From NCBI RefSeq assembly GCF_036173125.1, contig NZ_CP108054.1, positions 9,741,501 through 9,805,500 of the forward strand: a DNA stretch of 64,000 bases. The letters are read 5' to 3'. Both the position numbers and the translations under genes were made by a program. The notes beneath the pieces are model-generated. The model was not told the origin of the DNA and did no database searches. It was given only the letters and a program-made list of their open reading frames with translations. Within the stretch, counting starts at the first letter, position 1. Every line of letters starts with the position of its first letter. Below are positions 27,552 to 34,636 of this stretch, in pieces. The stretch comes from Streptomyces sp. NBC_00286 (GTDB taxonomy: Bacteria > Actinomycetota > Actinomycetes > Streptomycetales > Streptomycetaceae).

Positions 27552-27990
27552 GTGTGTGTTTCCCTTCCAGCGTGTTCCGTCAGATCGGGTCGTTTTCATG
27601 AGCACTTCATGGGGGTCTGCGGCTGTCGTGCAGGTTCCGATGACGCGGATCTGCCGCCGGGCCTGGCCGTTGCGGGACGTGCGAGCCCTCCAACCGACTG
27701 CCTGGACGTTGTCCTGGAGCCGGCGTTCCGTCAGCGCAGTGAGTCGGACGAGGGCCTTGGGAGTCTGTTGTGTGCACGATGAGCAGAGCTGCCTGGAAGA
27801 GTGTCGGTGTGCGGCGCGGGCAGCGGCGTGGCGACGTCTGAGACGGGCGTTTCGGGCATGGGGACGGTGTTCCTCAAAGCCGGATGTGCCGGCAGACGGG
27901 GATGAGGGCATGGGGGAGGAAGCGGCGGCGTGGAAACGAGAAGGGGGCCGGGAGCGGTAGGGGGAGAGCAGCGGCGCCGGACGGGGATCG
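27552..27990. other. Intergenic region without a supported gene
   Basis: About 440 bp between the peptidase and the GntR gene. No frame on either strand reads as a recognisable protein. Confidence 0.5.
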
Positions 27991-28656
27991 TCAGTCGCGG
28001 GGGGCGTCGTTGCCCGTCATGCTCGTGATCATCTGCTGCCGTACACGGTCGAGGTGGAGCTCCATCAGTTCGGCGGCACGCTCGGCCTGGCCCTCGGCGA
28101 TGGCCTCCGCGAGCTGGTCGTGGTCGGTCAGTGAGGCGTCGGTGTGCGACGCGGCCACGTCGTGCCTGCTGCGCACCACGATGATCTGCTGATGCACCCG
28201 CCACACCTGCTCGGTGATGCGGGGGCTGCGGGCAGCGTCGAGCACCGCGCGATGGAAGTCGAGGTCCATGCGGTGCGCGAGCTCGCGGCCCGCGGCGAGG
28301 TGTTTCCTCGACCGTTCGCAGGCGCGGCGCAGCGCGGCGATGTCCCTGCGGTCGCGCCGTGCGGCGGCCAGGCGCGCAGCGGCGGTCTCGAGTGCTGAGC
28401 GCAACTCGAAGAGCGCCTCGACCTCATCCGGCTGTGCCTCGAACGCGACAGCGCCCTTGTTGGGACGGTGCACCAGGAGGCCCTCACTGACGAGCTGCCG
28501 GATCGCCTCGCGCAGGGGTCCCCTGCTGATGCCGAACTCACGGGCGATCACAGCCTCGTTGACCCGGGTACCAGACGCGATCTGGCCGCTCAGGAGCCGC
28601 TCGCGAAGCGTCTCCACAAGCTGGACGGCGAGGCCGCGCTCAAGGGTGTCAGGCAT
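27991..28656 (-). CDS. GntR-family regulator (FadR subfamily, FCD domain)
   Basis: 221 residues from ATG 28656, with GGGAGG 6 bp upstream. The N-terminal winged helix (about 9-70, TRVNEAVIAREFGISRGPLREAIRQLVSEGLL) is followed by an all-helical FCD effector domain. Its metal/acid-binding residues are visible in DLDFHRAVLDAARS and MELHLDRVR. FCD members usually sense a carboxylic or sugar acid. Two strong inverted repeats lie upstream. The gene it would divergently control has been lost: only a start-like ATG at 28901 with GGGAGGAG remains. Confidence 0.88.
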   Translation of the reverse strand: MPDTLERGLAVQLVETLRERLLSGQIASGTRVNEAVIAREFGISRGPLREAIRQLVSEGLLVHRPNKGAVAFEAQPDEVEALFELRSALETAAARLAAARRDRRDIAALRRACERSRKHLAAGRELAHRMDLDFHRAVLDAARSPRITEQVWRVHQQIIVVRSRHDVAASHTDASLTDHDQLAEAIAEGQAERAAELMELHLDRVRQQMITSMTGNDAPRD

Positions 28657-28743
28657 GCGCACCTCCCGTCCGTTCAGAGCCGACCGATGGCGTAATCACC
28701 GCGCCACAAGTGCGCGTCCCACGCCGCCGACTGCAGCGACAAA

Positions 28744-28797
28744 GTGTTGACAGATGACAGATGACAGTTGATAAGGCGGATCGCAGTCTGTCAACAC
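28744..28797. promoter_or_regulatory. Long-spaced inverted repeat upstream of the GntR gene
   Basis: GTGTTGACAGA at 28744-28754 is repeated exactly inverted (TCTGTCAACAC) at 28787-28797. The spacer contains the direct repeat GATGACAGATGACAG. Probable GntR binding or promoter region. Confidence 0.55.
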
Positions 28798-28827
28798 CCC
28801 TGTGCGGTATCGACTCGGGCCTCGTCA

Positions 28828-28848
28828 AAGTGATAACTGTTAACACTT
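28828..28848. promoter_or_regulatory. GntR-type palindrome
   Basis: AAGTGATAAC-T-GTTAACACTT is a 21-bp near-perfect palindrome (one mismatch), suited to a dimeric GntR/FadR protein. Confidence 0.6.
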
Positions 28849-28888
28849 CGAGTCGGCTCGGCCGTACAGCCGAAGAGGGAGGAGCGGG

Positions 28889-29250
28889 CTATGCACGCGG
28901 TGGTGGCGGAGGTCTGGCAGCGCAGGCGCTCATCCCTTTCAGGCACTCGGCAATGCTGCGCGCCGGACTCGAACCGCTCACGGCGCTGTGCTTAGCCGAT
29001 ACGTCCCGGCACGGCCAGTTCCTCGGTGCCGCAGGCGCAGGCTTCGTCACGACGTACACGGACGAGAACGCCATCGCCGCGCCCGCGATCACCGGTTGAC
29101 CATGTGGGCCGCGGCCAGCGGCAGGGTGGCGACGTTGTAGCGAAGGCCCGGAAGAGGTTGCCCTTGCTCGTGGCCAGCGTCCTGCGGGAGACGCGGATCG
29201 CGTCGGCTGACACCCGCAGGTCGCCCCGTACGAGGGTCAAGACCGGCGGG
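28889..29250 (-). pseudogene. C-terminal fragment of a copper ATPase, degenerate copy
   Basis: The minus strand reads [35 protein letters not shown], then in a shifted frame [18 protein letters not shown]. This corresponds to the last about 60 residues of the complete copA in this window (50.0-49.8 kb). Frameshifts separate the pieces and the rest of the gene is absent. Confidence 0.7.
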
Positions 29251-29433
29251 CACCTGCAAGACGACCACGAGGCGGCGTCATCCGCAGACATCGCGTTCAC
29301 CATCCTCGGACCGGACACCTACGGCCTGCTGGTCAGCGGGGGTGGACCCCGGTCCGCGGGGAACGTTGGGCCCCAGACGCGCTCCTCCGACGGCTGCTTC
29401 CCTGAACGTCACAACAGGCGGTGGTGCTCGGGC

Positions 29434-30164
29434 TCAACTGTGGCGTCGGCCGCGCCCGCGCACTCCGGTGACGAGCACTCCGATGGCGAAGACCAGGACG
29501 AGGACGAAGATGGCGATACCCAGGACGTCCTGGAGCCTGCTGGCCAGGCCGCTGTAGCCCACGTCGACTCCGTAGATCACCGAGCACACGCCGGCAACTA
29601 TGGCCGTCCAGCCCAGCCAGCCGGGGACCCGGCGACTCGTGAGAATCGCTGTCCCGAACAGCGCGAGGGTCAGCCCGAGCAGGATGCGGAAATAGCTCTG
29701 GAATCCCCATTCCAGCCAGCGCACGGTCTCGGCGTTGGCAAAGCGGATCTGCTTCTCCGCGCCCGAGGCGCTGACCCAGGAGTCGACGGCCTGCTTCAGT
29801 CCCACTCCGTCCAGCCCCTGCAGAACAGCCCAGATTGCGGCGGTCGCCACCGCTGCCGCGGCCGCGAGTCGAGCGACCAGGACTGGTCGGCAGAGCGCAG
29901 GACGCGGTACAGCACGAGCAGGCCGCTCAGCGTTACCAGGACGCCGATGAACTGGCCGAGATGAACGGCGATCCAGCTGCTGCTGTCCGCATACTCGGTG
30001 AAGATCGCCGGGTGGTCGTCTTCCTCTCCTGACGGATGAAGTGCGGCGGTCAGGATGACGTTGAGAAGGAAGCCCCCGACCATGAGCGCGCCGGCGATCG
30101 TCAGCGTGCGGCGTTGCGAGTCGGCTGTATCCGCCCCTTCGCCAGCGTGCATATCCCGACTCAT
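29434..30164 (-). pseudogene. Multi-pass membrane protein split by a frameshift
   Basis: From ATG 30164 the protein reads MSRDMHAGEG, helix TLTIAGALMVGGFLLNVILTA, and helix IAVHLGQFIGVLVTLSGLLVLYRVL to about 29885. The continuation (ARLAAAAAVATAAIWAVLQGLDGVGLKQAV, then four hydrophobic segments ending RGRGRRHS at 29434) is in another frame. Joined, it would be about 243 residues with six membrane helices. Function is not recognised. It may be a pseudogene or a base-calling error. Confidence 0.65.
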
Positions 30165-30448
30165 GAGCAGACCCAGTCCTCTCCACGTCACCGACCGACG
30201 TTCTTGAAGATCACCAGCTGAAGCCGCTCTCTCAAGAAACACTGCACCACCTCACCCGAACGAGGTCCGATCGCGGCCGATTGCACCAGCGCGCGGGCCG
30301 CACCCCCATGGGACGAACCGGCCCGGCGAGGACCGGATGCCGAGCAGCGCCGCTGCCACAGCCAGGGAGCGGTGTGAGGGGGTACGCCGGTGTCGCCGCG
30401 CGGTGTCCGGCTCGGCGGTGCCCTCAGCCGTCCTGGTTTGCTGGCCGC

Positions 30449-30700
30449 CCCGCTCGGCGGAGGGCGGCTGGTGCAGGAGTTGATGTGGTGGCGTACCGGG
30501 GACCGGGCCGAACGAGCGGCCGCACGCAGTGGGCAGGTCCTTGGCGTCCTGCTGATCGCCGTCGGGTGGATCTCCATCCTGCGCGGCGCCTTGAGCGGTC
30601 TGTGGCTGGCGATCATCGGCTGGTGGGCATCATCACCGCGTGGGACGTCTCTCGGATCGTTCAGCGCCATGCACTCCGCGGCGGCACGGAGAGCCGGTGA
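30449..30700 (+). pseudogene. Site-2 protease (M50) with CBS domain, internally deleted
   Basis: The plus strand reads GGGRLVQELMWWRTGDRAERAAARSGQVLGVLLIAVGW...LWLAIIGW, the region after the LDGG metal motif of M50 intramembrane proteases. It then jumps, in a new frame, to VGIITAWDVSRIVQRHALRGG and stops at 30700, the end of a CBS domain. The N-terminal membrane part and most of the CBS region are gone. Confidence 0.7.
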
Positions 30701-31170
30701 GTGCTCCAGGGTTGGGCACAGATCCCACAGCGGCCACACCGGGTCCGGGAGCCTGCGCCGTAAGCGCCGTTTCACGCAAGCTGTCACCGCAGGCTCTTCC
30801 CAAACGGCGTTGCAGGCGCAGGTGCCGCATACGTCGGCGGACGAGTCTGCGTAGCCACCGCATGGGATGTTCCGAAGTGCCACCAGTCGGGGATGGTGCC
30901 TGCCGAGCAGCAAGCGCGCGTAGGGCATGGGGGTGCGGGTGCCCTCCGCTTCCATTACGCAGGCGAACGCATTTCCAGCTCCTTTCGACCGGTCGATGCG
31001 GATGGTGAATGGCTGTGGGCGGGTCGCCGGGCAGCTCCGAGGCCAGCACCTGGCATCCCTGCTGCGGCCCTGCTGCGGCCCTGCTGCGGCTCTGCTGCGG
31101 CCCTGCTGCGAGGCGACCACTTTGCCGTCGATGAGGAGCCAGATGCCGCCAGGTGCGGCACTGCTGAGCG
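30701..31170. other. Region without an intact gene, with an 11-bp tandem repeat
   Basis: About 470 bp. A minus-strand frame is open across it, but its composition is not protein-like. An 11-bp unit (CTGCTGCGGCC) is repeated about 4.7 times at 31059-31110. Confidence 0.5.
31059..31110. repeat. 11-bp tandem repeat, about 4.7 copies
   Basis: Units CTGCTGCGGCC, CTGCTGCGGCC, CTGCTGCGGCT, CTGCTGCGGCC and a partial fifth copy. It lies between two pseudogenes. Confidence 0.85.
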
Positions 31171-31499
31171 TCAGGATATGCCGGGCATCCCCTCCATATC
31201 GTGAGACGAACCGGACCCGCCCGAGGTGCCGTCGGACGAACCGGAGCCGTCCGAGGACATCGCGGTCTTCTCGCCGGCGGCGTGACCGCGTACCACTTGC
31301 TGTCCTTGGTCTGGCCCTTCATCTCACCGGCCTTGGCATTGCCCATGTAGCGGTACAGCGGCCGACCGGCGAGGGTGAGCTGCTTCATTCCGTCCGAGCG
31401 GTCCACCGAGCCGACGAGGCTCTGCTCCACGCCCATCGCCTTGACGGAGTCCTGTGCCATGATCGGCATCCAGGTCTTCGCACAGTCGCCGGTACACAC
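31171..31499 (-). pseudogene. Secreted Y-x4-D repeat lipoprotein (PF03640-like), truncated and frameshifted
   Basis: The minus strand reads CTGDCAKTWMPIMAQDSVKAMGVEQSLVGSVDRSDGMKQLTLAGRPLYRYMGNAKAGEMKGQTKDSKWYAVTP in pieces that match the repeat family PF03640 (CTGxCAxxWPP, GRPLYxFxxD). No signal peptide or lipobox precedes it at 31500. At about 31274-31284 one base is missing; correcting it gives AGEKTAMSSDGSGSSDGTSGG and the tail DMEGMPGIS with a stop at 31171. Confidence 0.7.
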
Positions 31500-31557
31500 T
31501 CACTTAGCACGCCGGATCTCAGTGGACCGTTCAGCCAGGGACGCCTCCCATCGCAAA

Positions 31558-31593
31558 GCCTTGCCCGCGGCACGCGGCCGTCGGGCAAGGCTC
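31558..31593. terminator. Strong terminator after the L,D-transpeptidase gene
   Basis: AGCCTTGCCCG pairs with CGGGCAAGGCT across a GC-rich inner stem and ACGC loop, 20 bp past the stop. Confidence 0.75.
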
Positions 31594-31612
31594 TCGTCGG
31601 ATGCGTGGGTTG

Positions 31613-32878
31613 TCAGGCCAGTGCGCTGCCCTTCTTCCAGGACTCCCAGTCGACGTTCCAGGCGCCGTAGCCGTTGTTCACGGCCACGGTGTCCGTGGAC
31701 TTGACGACGGTCACGGGATCGCCGTAGTTCACCCGGTCGTAGAACCACTTGGCGTTGGCGGTGCTCAGGCCGATGCAGCCGTGGCTGGCGTTGACCTTGC
31801 CGAACTTGCCCTCGTTCCACGGGGCGGCGTGGGCGTAGGTGCCCGAGGGGGTGAGCTGGACGTCCCACTTGACGGCGCCGAGGTCATACGCCTCGGGGCC
31901 GAAGATGCCGACCGTGGCGGAGTTCATCCGGATCGTCGGGACCTTGCTCAGCACCACCATGGTGCCGTTCCACGTCTCGAAGGTCTCCTTGCCCGTGGAG
32001 ACCGGAAGGGTTTTGACGACCTTGCCGTTCTCGGCCACGGTCATCGTCTTCTTGACCACGTCCACCGTGCTGACGACCGACTTGCCGATGGTGAAGTCGA
32101 TCTCGCGCTTCTGCGTGCCGACCAGGTCGCCGTTCTTCACTCCGGCCAGGTCCATCCGCAGCTTCACCTTGGTGCCGGGCTTCCAATACTCCTTGGGCCG
32201 GTAGTCGACGCGGTCCTTGCCGTCCCGATCCTTCATCCAGCTCCACGCGCCCTCGACGGCCGGGGAAGAGGTGACACTGAGCTTGCGCTCCACTGCCGCC
32301 TTGTCGTGGATCGCCTTGTTGAAGACGATCGACACCGGAAGGGCGACGCCGACGGTGGCGCCCTTGTTGACGTTGTAGGTGCCGACGAAGATCTCGTCCT
32401 TGCTGAGCGTTGTGAAGCTGCTGGTGCGGGTCGTCTTCTTGCCATCAGACGCGGCGAGTTGGGCCTTGAGCGTGTAGGTGGTGCCGTATCCGGTGGCGTG
32501 GGACGAGGTCCAGGAGGTGCCGTCGGAGGACAGTGAGCCGTCGAGTGTCTTTCCGTCGCCGGCCGTGACCGCGACCGACGCCAGCTTCCCGTCGCTCGGC
32601 TTCACCGTGAGAGGCTCACCGGGTATCACGTCCTTGCCGTCGGTGGCAGGAGAGACCGTGACGGCGGCCGGCCCGTTCTTGCCGGAATCCGCGTCCACCT
32701 CTGACCCGGGCTTCGAATCCGAGGCCGGCGATTCCTTCGAGGCGCCATTGGCGGCCTGACTGCAGGCGGCCAGAGTCACGACCCCGGCCAGGGCGAGTGC
32801 CGCGAATCCCAGCCGCCTGCGCCGAGGCCGTCGCTCTGCGGGCTCCATGTGCCCCCGTCGGCTGTCTTGCACAGTCAT
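31613..32878 (-). CDS. L,D-transpeptidase lipoprotein (Ig-like domains plus YkuD)
   Basis: 421 residues from ATG 32878; ATG 32848 is also in frame. A basic N-terminus and a lipoprotein signal (LALAGVVTLAACS, Cys about 39) precede two Ig-like domains and the YkuD catalytic domain. Its motif is HAAPWNEGKFGKVNASHGCIGLS, with catalytic Cys about 369. A Trp-rich tail follows. The layout is that of mycobacterial LdtMt2-type enzymes, which make 3-3 peptidoglycan cross-links outside the membrane. A TACTAA-N5-TTCGC element sits 17 bp upstream of the start. It therefore probably belongs to the same regulon as copper-island genes. Confidence 0.93.
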   Translation of the reverse strand: MTVQDSRRGHMEPAERRPRRRRLGFAALALAGVVTLAACSQAANGASKESPASDSKPGSEVDADSGKNGPAAVTVSPATDGKDVIPGEPLTVKPSDGKLASVAVTAGDGKTLDGSLSSDGTSWTSSHATGYGTTYTLKAQLAASDGKKTTRTSSFTTLSKDEIFVGTYNVNKGATVGVALPVSIVFNKAIHDKAAVERKLSVTSSPAVEGAWSWMKDRDGKDRVDYRPKEYWKPGTKVKLRMDLAGVKNGDLVGTQKREIDFTIGKSVVSTVDVVKKTMTVAENGKVVKTLPVSTGKETFETWNGTMVVLSKVPTIRMNSATVGIFGPEAYDLGAVKWDVQLTPSGTYAHAAPWNEGKFGKVNASHGCIGLSTANAKWFYDRVNYGDPVTVVKSTDTVAVNNGYGAWNVDWESWKKGSALA

Positions 32879-32894
32879 CCTCCATCCAGATGTA

Positions 32895-32910
32895 GCGAAG
32901 TATTTTAGTA
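32895..32910 (-). promoter_or_regulatory. TACTAA-box 1, before the L,D-transpeptidase
   Basis: On the gene strand TACTAA-AATAC-TTCGC, 17 bp upstream of the transpeptidase start. Member of the twelve-site family. Confidence 0.65.
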
Positions 32911-33028
32911 GACGAGCGTCGAGGGTTCTCGGTTCCCGCCGTCGGGGCTCGTGATTCAGGTGACTCCTCCTGGGCCCGACTCGGTCGTATGGCTGCGGCC
33001 GTCGAGGTCAAGAAGGTGGTGCACTACC

Positions 33029-33044
33029 ACGAAATGCATTAGTA
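33029..33044 (-). promoter_or_regulatory. TACTAA-box 2, transpeptidase/csoR intergenic
   Basis: TACTAA-TGCAT-TTCGT on the minus strand, 150 bp upstream of the transpeptidase start and 235 bp upstream of csoR. Which gene it serves is unclear. Confidence 0.55.
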
Positions 33045-33206
33045 GCTTGGTGTTTCATCGTCGGCGGCCGAGCGGTCGTCCCCCGCGCCGCTCGGCCGGC
33101 CGACGGTCTTCGCGCTCGAAGTTCGTCCGCATGGGCCCGGGTGCGTACGTACCGGATCACGCTCTCGCTCTCTGCCTCGTTCTCTCCTCGTCGACCACGG
33201 CCGTCT

Positions 33207-33223
33207 CATACGGCCGGGGGGTA
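33207..33223. promoter_or_regulatory. CsoR-type copper box before csoR, left half degenerate
   Basis: ATACGGCCGGGGGGTAT has the length and ends of the ATACCCC-N3-GGGGTAT palindrome, with a mutated left C-run. Located 56 bp before csoR, it may mediate autoregulation. A hairpin (GATGGTGG/CCACCATC, 33230-33254) follows in the leader. Confidence 0.5.
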
Positions 33224-33278
33224 TATTCGAGATGGTGGAGGTACTCCCACCATCACCAGAGGCGAGGGAATGAGACGC

Positions 33279-33560
33279 ATGGCCGGTCACAAGAAGCACA
33301 AGGACGACGTGCTCGTGCGGCTGCGCCGCATCGAGGGCCAGGTGCGCGGTCTTCAGCGCCTCGTCGAGCAGGACACGTACTGCATCGACGTCCTTACCCA
33401 GGTCTCGGCCACCACCCGCGCCCTGCAGTCCTTCGCCCTTCAGATGCTCGACGAACACATGGCGACGTGCGTGAGTGACGCTGTGGAAAAGGGCGGCGAG
33501 GACAAGGCTCTGAAGCTCAAGGAGGCGTCCGATGCCATCGCCCGGCTGGTTCGTTCCTGA
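33279..33560 (+). CDS. csoR: Copper-sensing repressor CsoR
   Basis: 93 residues from ATG 33279, with GAGGGA 9 bp upstream (ATG 33270 is also in frame but too close to it). The all-helical CsoR/RcnR fold shows LVRLRRIEGQVRGLQRLVEQDTYCIDVLTQ. The Cu(I) triad is complete: Cys 35, His 60 and Cys 64 (YCIDV, DEHMATC). CsoR tetramers leave DNA when Cu(I) binds. GC-rich palindromes of the CsoR type occur before DUF4396, an MFS pump, copZ-copA and the DUF6153-multicopper oxidase genes, which form its likely regulon. Confidence 0.95.
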   Translation: MAGHKKHKDDVLVRLRRIEGQVRGLQRLVEQDTYCIDVLTQVSATTRALQSFALQMLDEHMATCVSDAVEKGGEDKALKLKEASDAIARLVRS

Positions 33561-33812
33561 CGGGCGGTCGGCTCGCGGGTAGCGCTGCCATTGGCCAACC
33601 CGTACGAGGGCTCGTGGCGTCGCGGACGGTAGGGCGGCGAGGCGGCGGGTCACTTACGACGACGGGTGGATTCCTGGTGCCCGATGCGTTGCGGGCCATG
33701 CGGAGGGTGACGGCCTTTGTGGCCATCGCGACTGCGCGGTGTCCGTCTGCCGCCAGTCGACACGCCGGCCTTGGGGCGGCGTGCCTGTGGCTTGGTGCGG
33801 GTCGCCCAAACT
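33561..33812. other. Intergenic region without a supported gene
   Basis: About 250 bp between csoR and the terminator of the convergent TetR gene. Nothing recognisable. Confidence 0.45.
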
Positions 33813-33840
33813 CCCGCACTCTGCCTGAGCGGAGTGCGGG
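33813..33840. terminator. Terminator after the tetR-type gene
   Basis: CCCGCACTC and GAGTGCGGG form a 9-bp stem 14 bp past the TetR stop. Confidence 0.7.
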
Positions 33841-33853
33841 CCTGTGGTCCTCG

Positions 33854-34501
33854 CTATGTCTGATGCGGTCCGTAGTGGTCCAGGAACATATCGACGCCGC
33901 TGGTGATGAGGCGGTCGGTGAGGTCGTCGTCGATATGGGTTCCGTAGGAGCCGAAGACCATGTGGGGGAAGACCAAGAGTGCGTAGAGCTGGATGATCGC
34001 GGTCTCCGTGTCGGGGATGACCAGCCGTCCTTGGTCGGCCAGGGTGTGCAGCGCGCCCGCAACGGCCGGGTGATGGGCTTCGGGGCCACGGGCCTTCCAG
34101 GCCTCGGCGAGCTCGGGGAAGCGGTGCAGTTCGGCGGCGACGAGGTTGCGCAGGGCGGCGACCTCGCGGTTGGCACGTACGGCGTGGACCCAGACGCGAG
34201 CAGCGTCGATGAGTGCGGCGCGGAGGTCCTCGGCCTCGGCCAACCCCTCGAGTGCGGCTGGTGAGGCGCCGGCGAGGGGTTCGTCGAGCGCGCTCGTGAT
34301 GACCGCGGTGAACAGTGCTTCCTTGCTGCCGAAGTGGTTGTAGACGGTCACCTTGGAGACGCCCGCCTCGGCGGCGATGGCGTCCATGCCGACGCCGAAT
34401 CCCTCTCGCAGGAACAGTTCACGGGCGGCCCGGACGATGGCTTGCCGTTTGGCTTGGGCGCGGGGGCCGCTCGGGGGTGGTTTCACGGTCTCGCTACTCA
34501 T
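33854..34501 (-). CDS. TetR-family repressor of the adjacent MFS pumps
   Basis: 215 residues from ATG 34501. The N-terminal TetR domain (about 15-62) shows RQAIVRAARELFLREGFGVGMDAIAAEAGVSKVTVYNHFGSKEALF. The C-terminal ligand domain resembles the AefR/TetR_C group. It is divergent from two MFS genes; the shared 135-bp intergenic region holds strong palindromes, so drug-induced release of this repressor is the likely control. Confidence 0.9.
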   Translation of the reverse strand: MSSETVKPPPSGPRAQAKRQAIVRAARELFLREGFGVGMDAIAAEAGVSKVTVYNHFGSKEALFTAVITSALDEPLAGASPAALEGLAEAEDLRAALIDAARVWVHAVRANREVAALRNLVAAELHRFPELAEAWKARGPEAHHPAVAGALHTLADQGRLVIPDTETAIIQLYALLVFPHMVFGSYGTHIDDDLTDRLITSGVDMFLDHYGPHQT

Positions 34502-34522
34502 GACCGAATCCTAGCAAGCAAC

Positions 34523-34571
34523 TGAACTGAACTGTTGAGTTCATATGAACTGGGACGTACAGTTCAGTTCA
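34523..34571. promoter_or_regulatory. TetR operator region
   Basis: TGAACTGAACTG (34523-34534) and its exact inverse CAGTTCAGTTCA (34560-34571) flank the 14-bp palindrome AGTTCATATGAACT (34538-34551). GAACT/AGTTC half-sites thus occur six times in 49 bp. Confidence 0.75.
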
Positions 34572-34636
34572 GGGGTTCGTGCGGACAAGGCCGTGCGGAG
34601 GAGCAGCCCCGTCATGTCCTGTACGGGAGGAATCTC

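Noticed and set aside
28955..29010. tRNA-like T-arm (GGTTCGAGTCC on the minus strand), possible attachment site
   Set aside because: The T-stem has mismatches and no acceptor, anticodon or D arm can be folded.
30188..31120. 310-codon minus-strand open frame
   Set aside because: Composition is Arg/Pro/Ala-rich without hydrophobic core pattern, and it overlaps M50 debris and the 11-bp repeat.
33277..34501. CsoR or the TetR protein as the binder of the TACTAA-boxes
   Set aside because: CsoR sites are C/G-run palindromes and the TetR protein has its own GAACT operators; neither resembles TACTAA-N5-TTAG.
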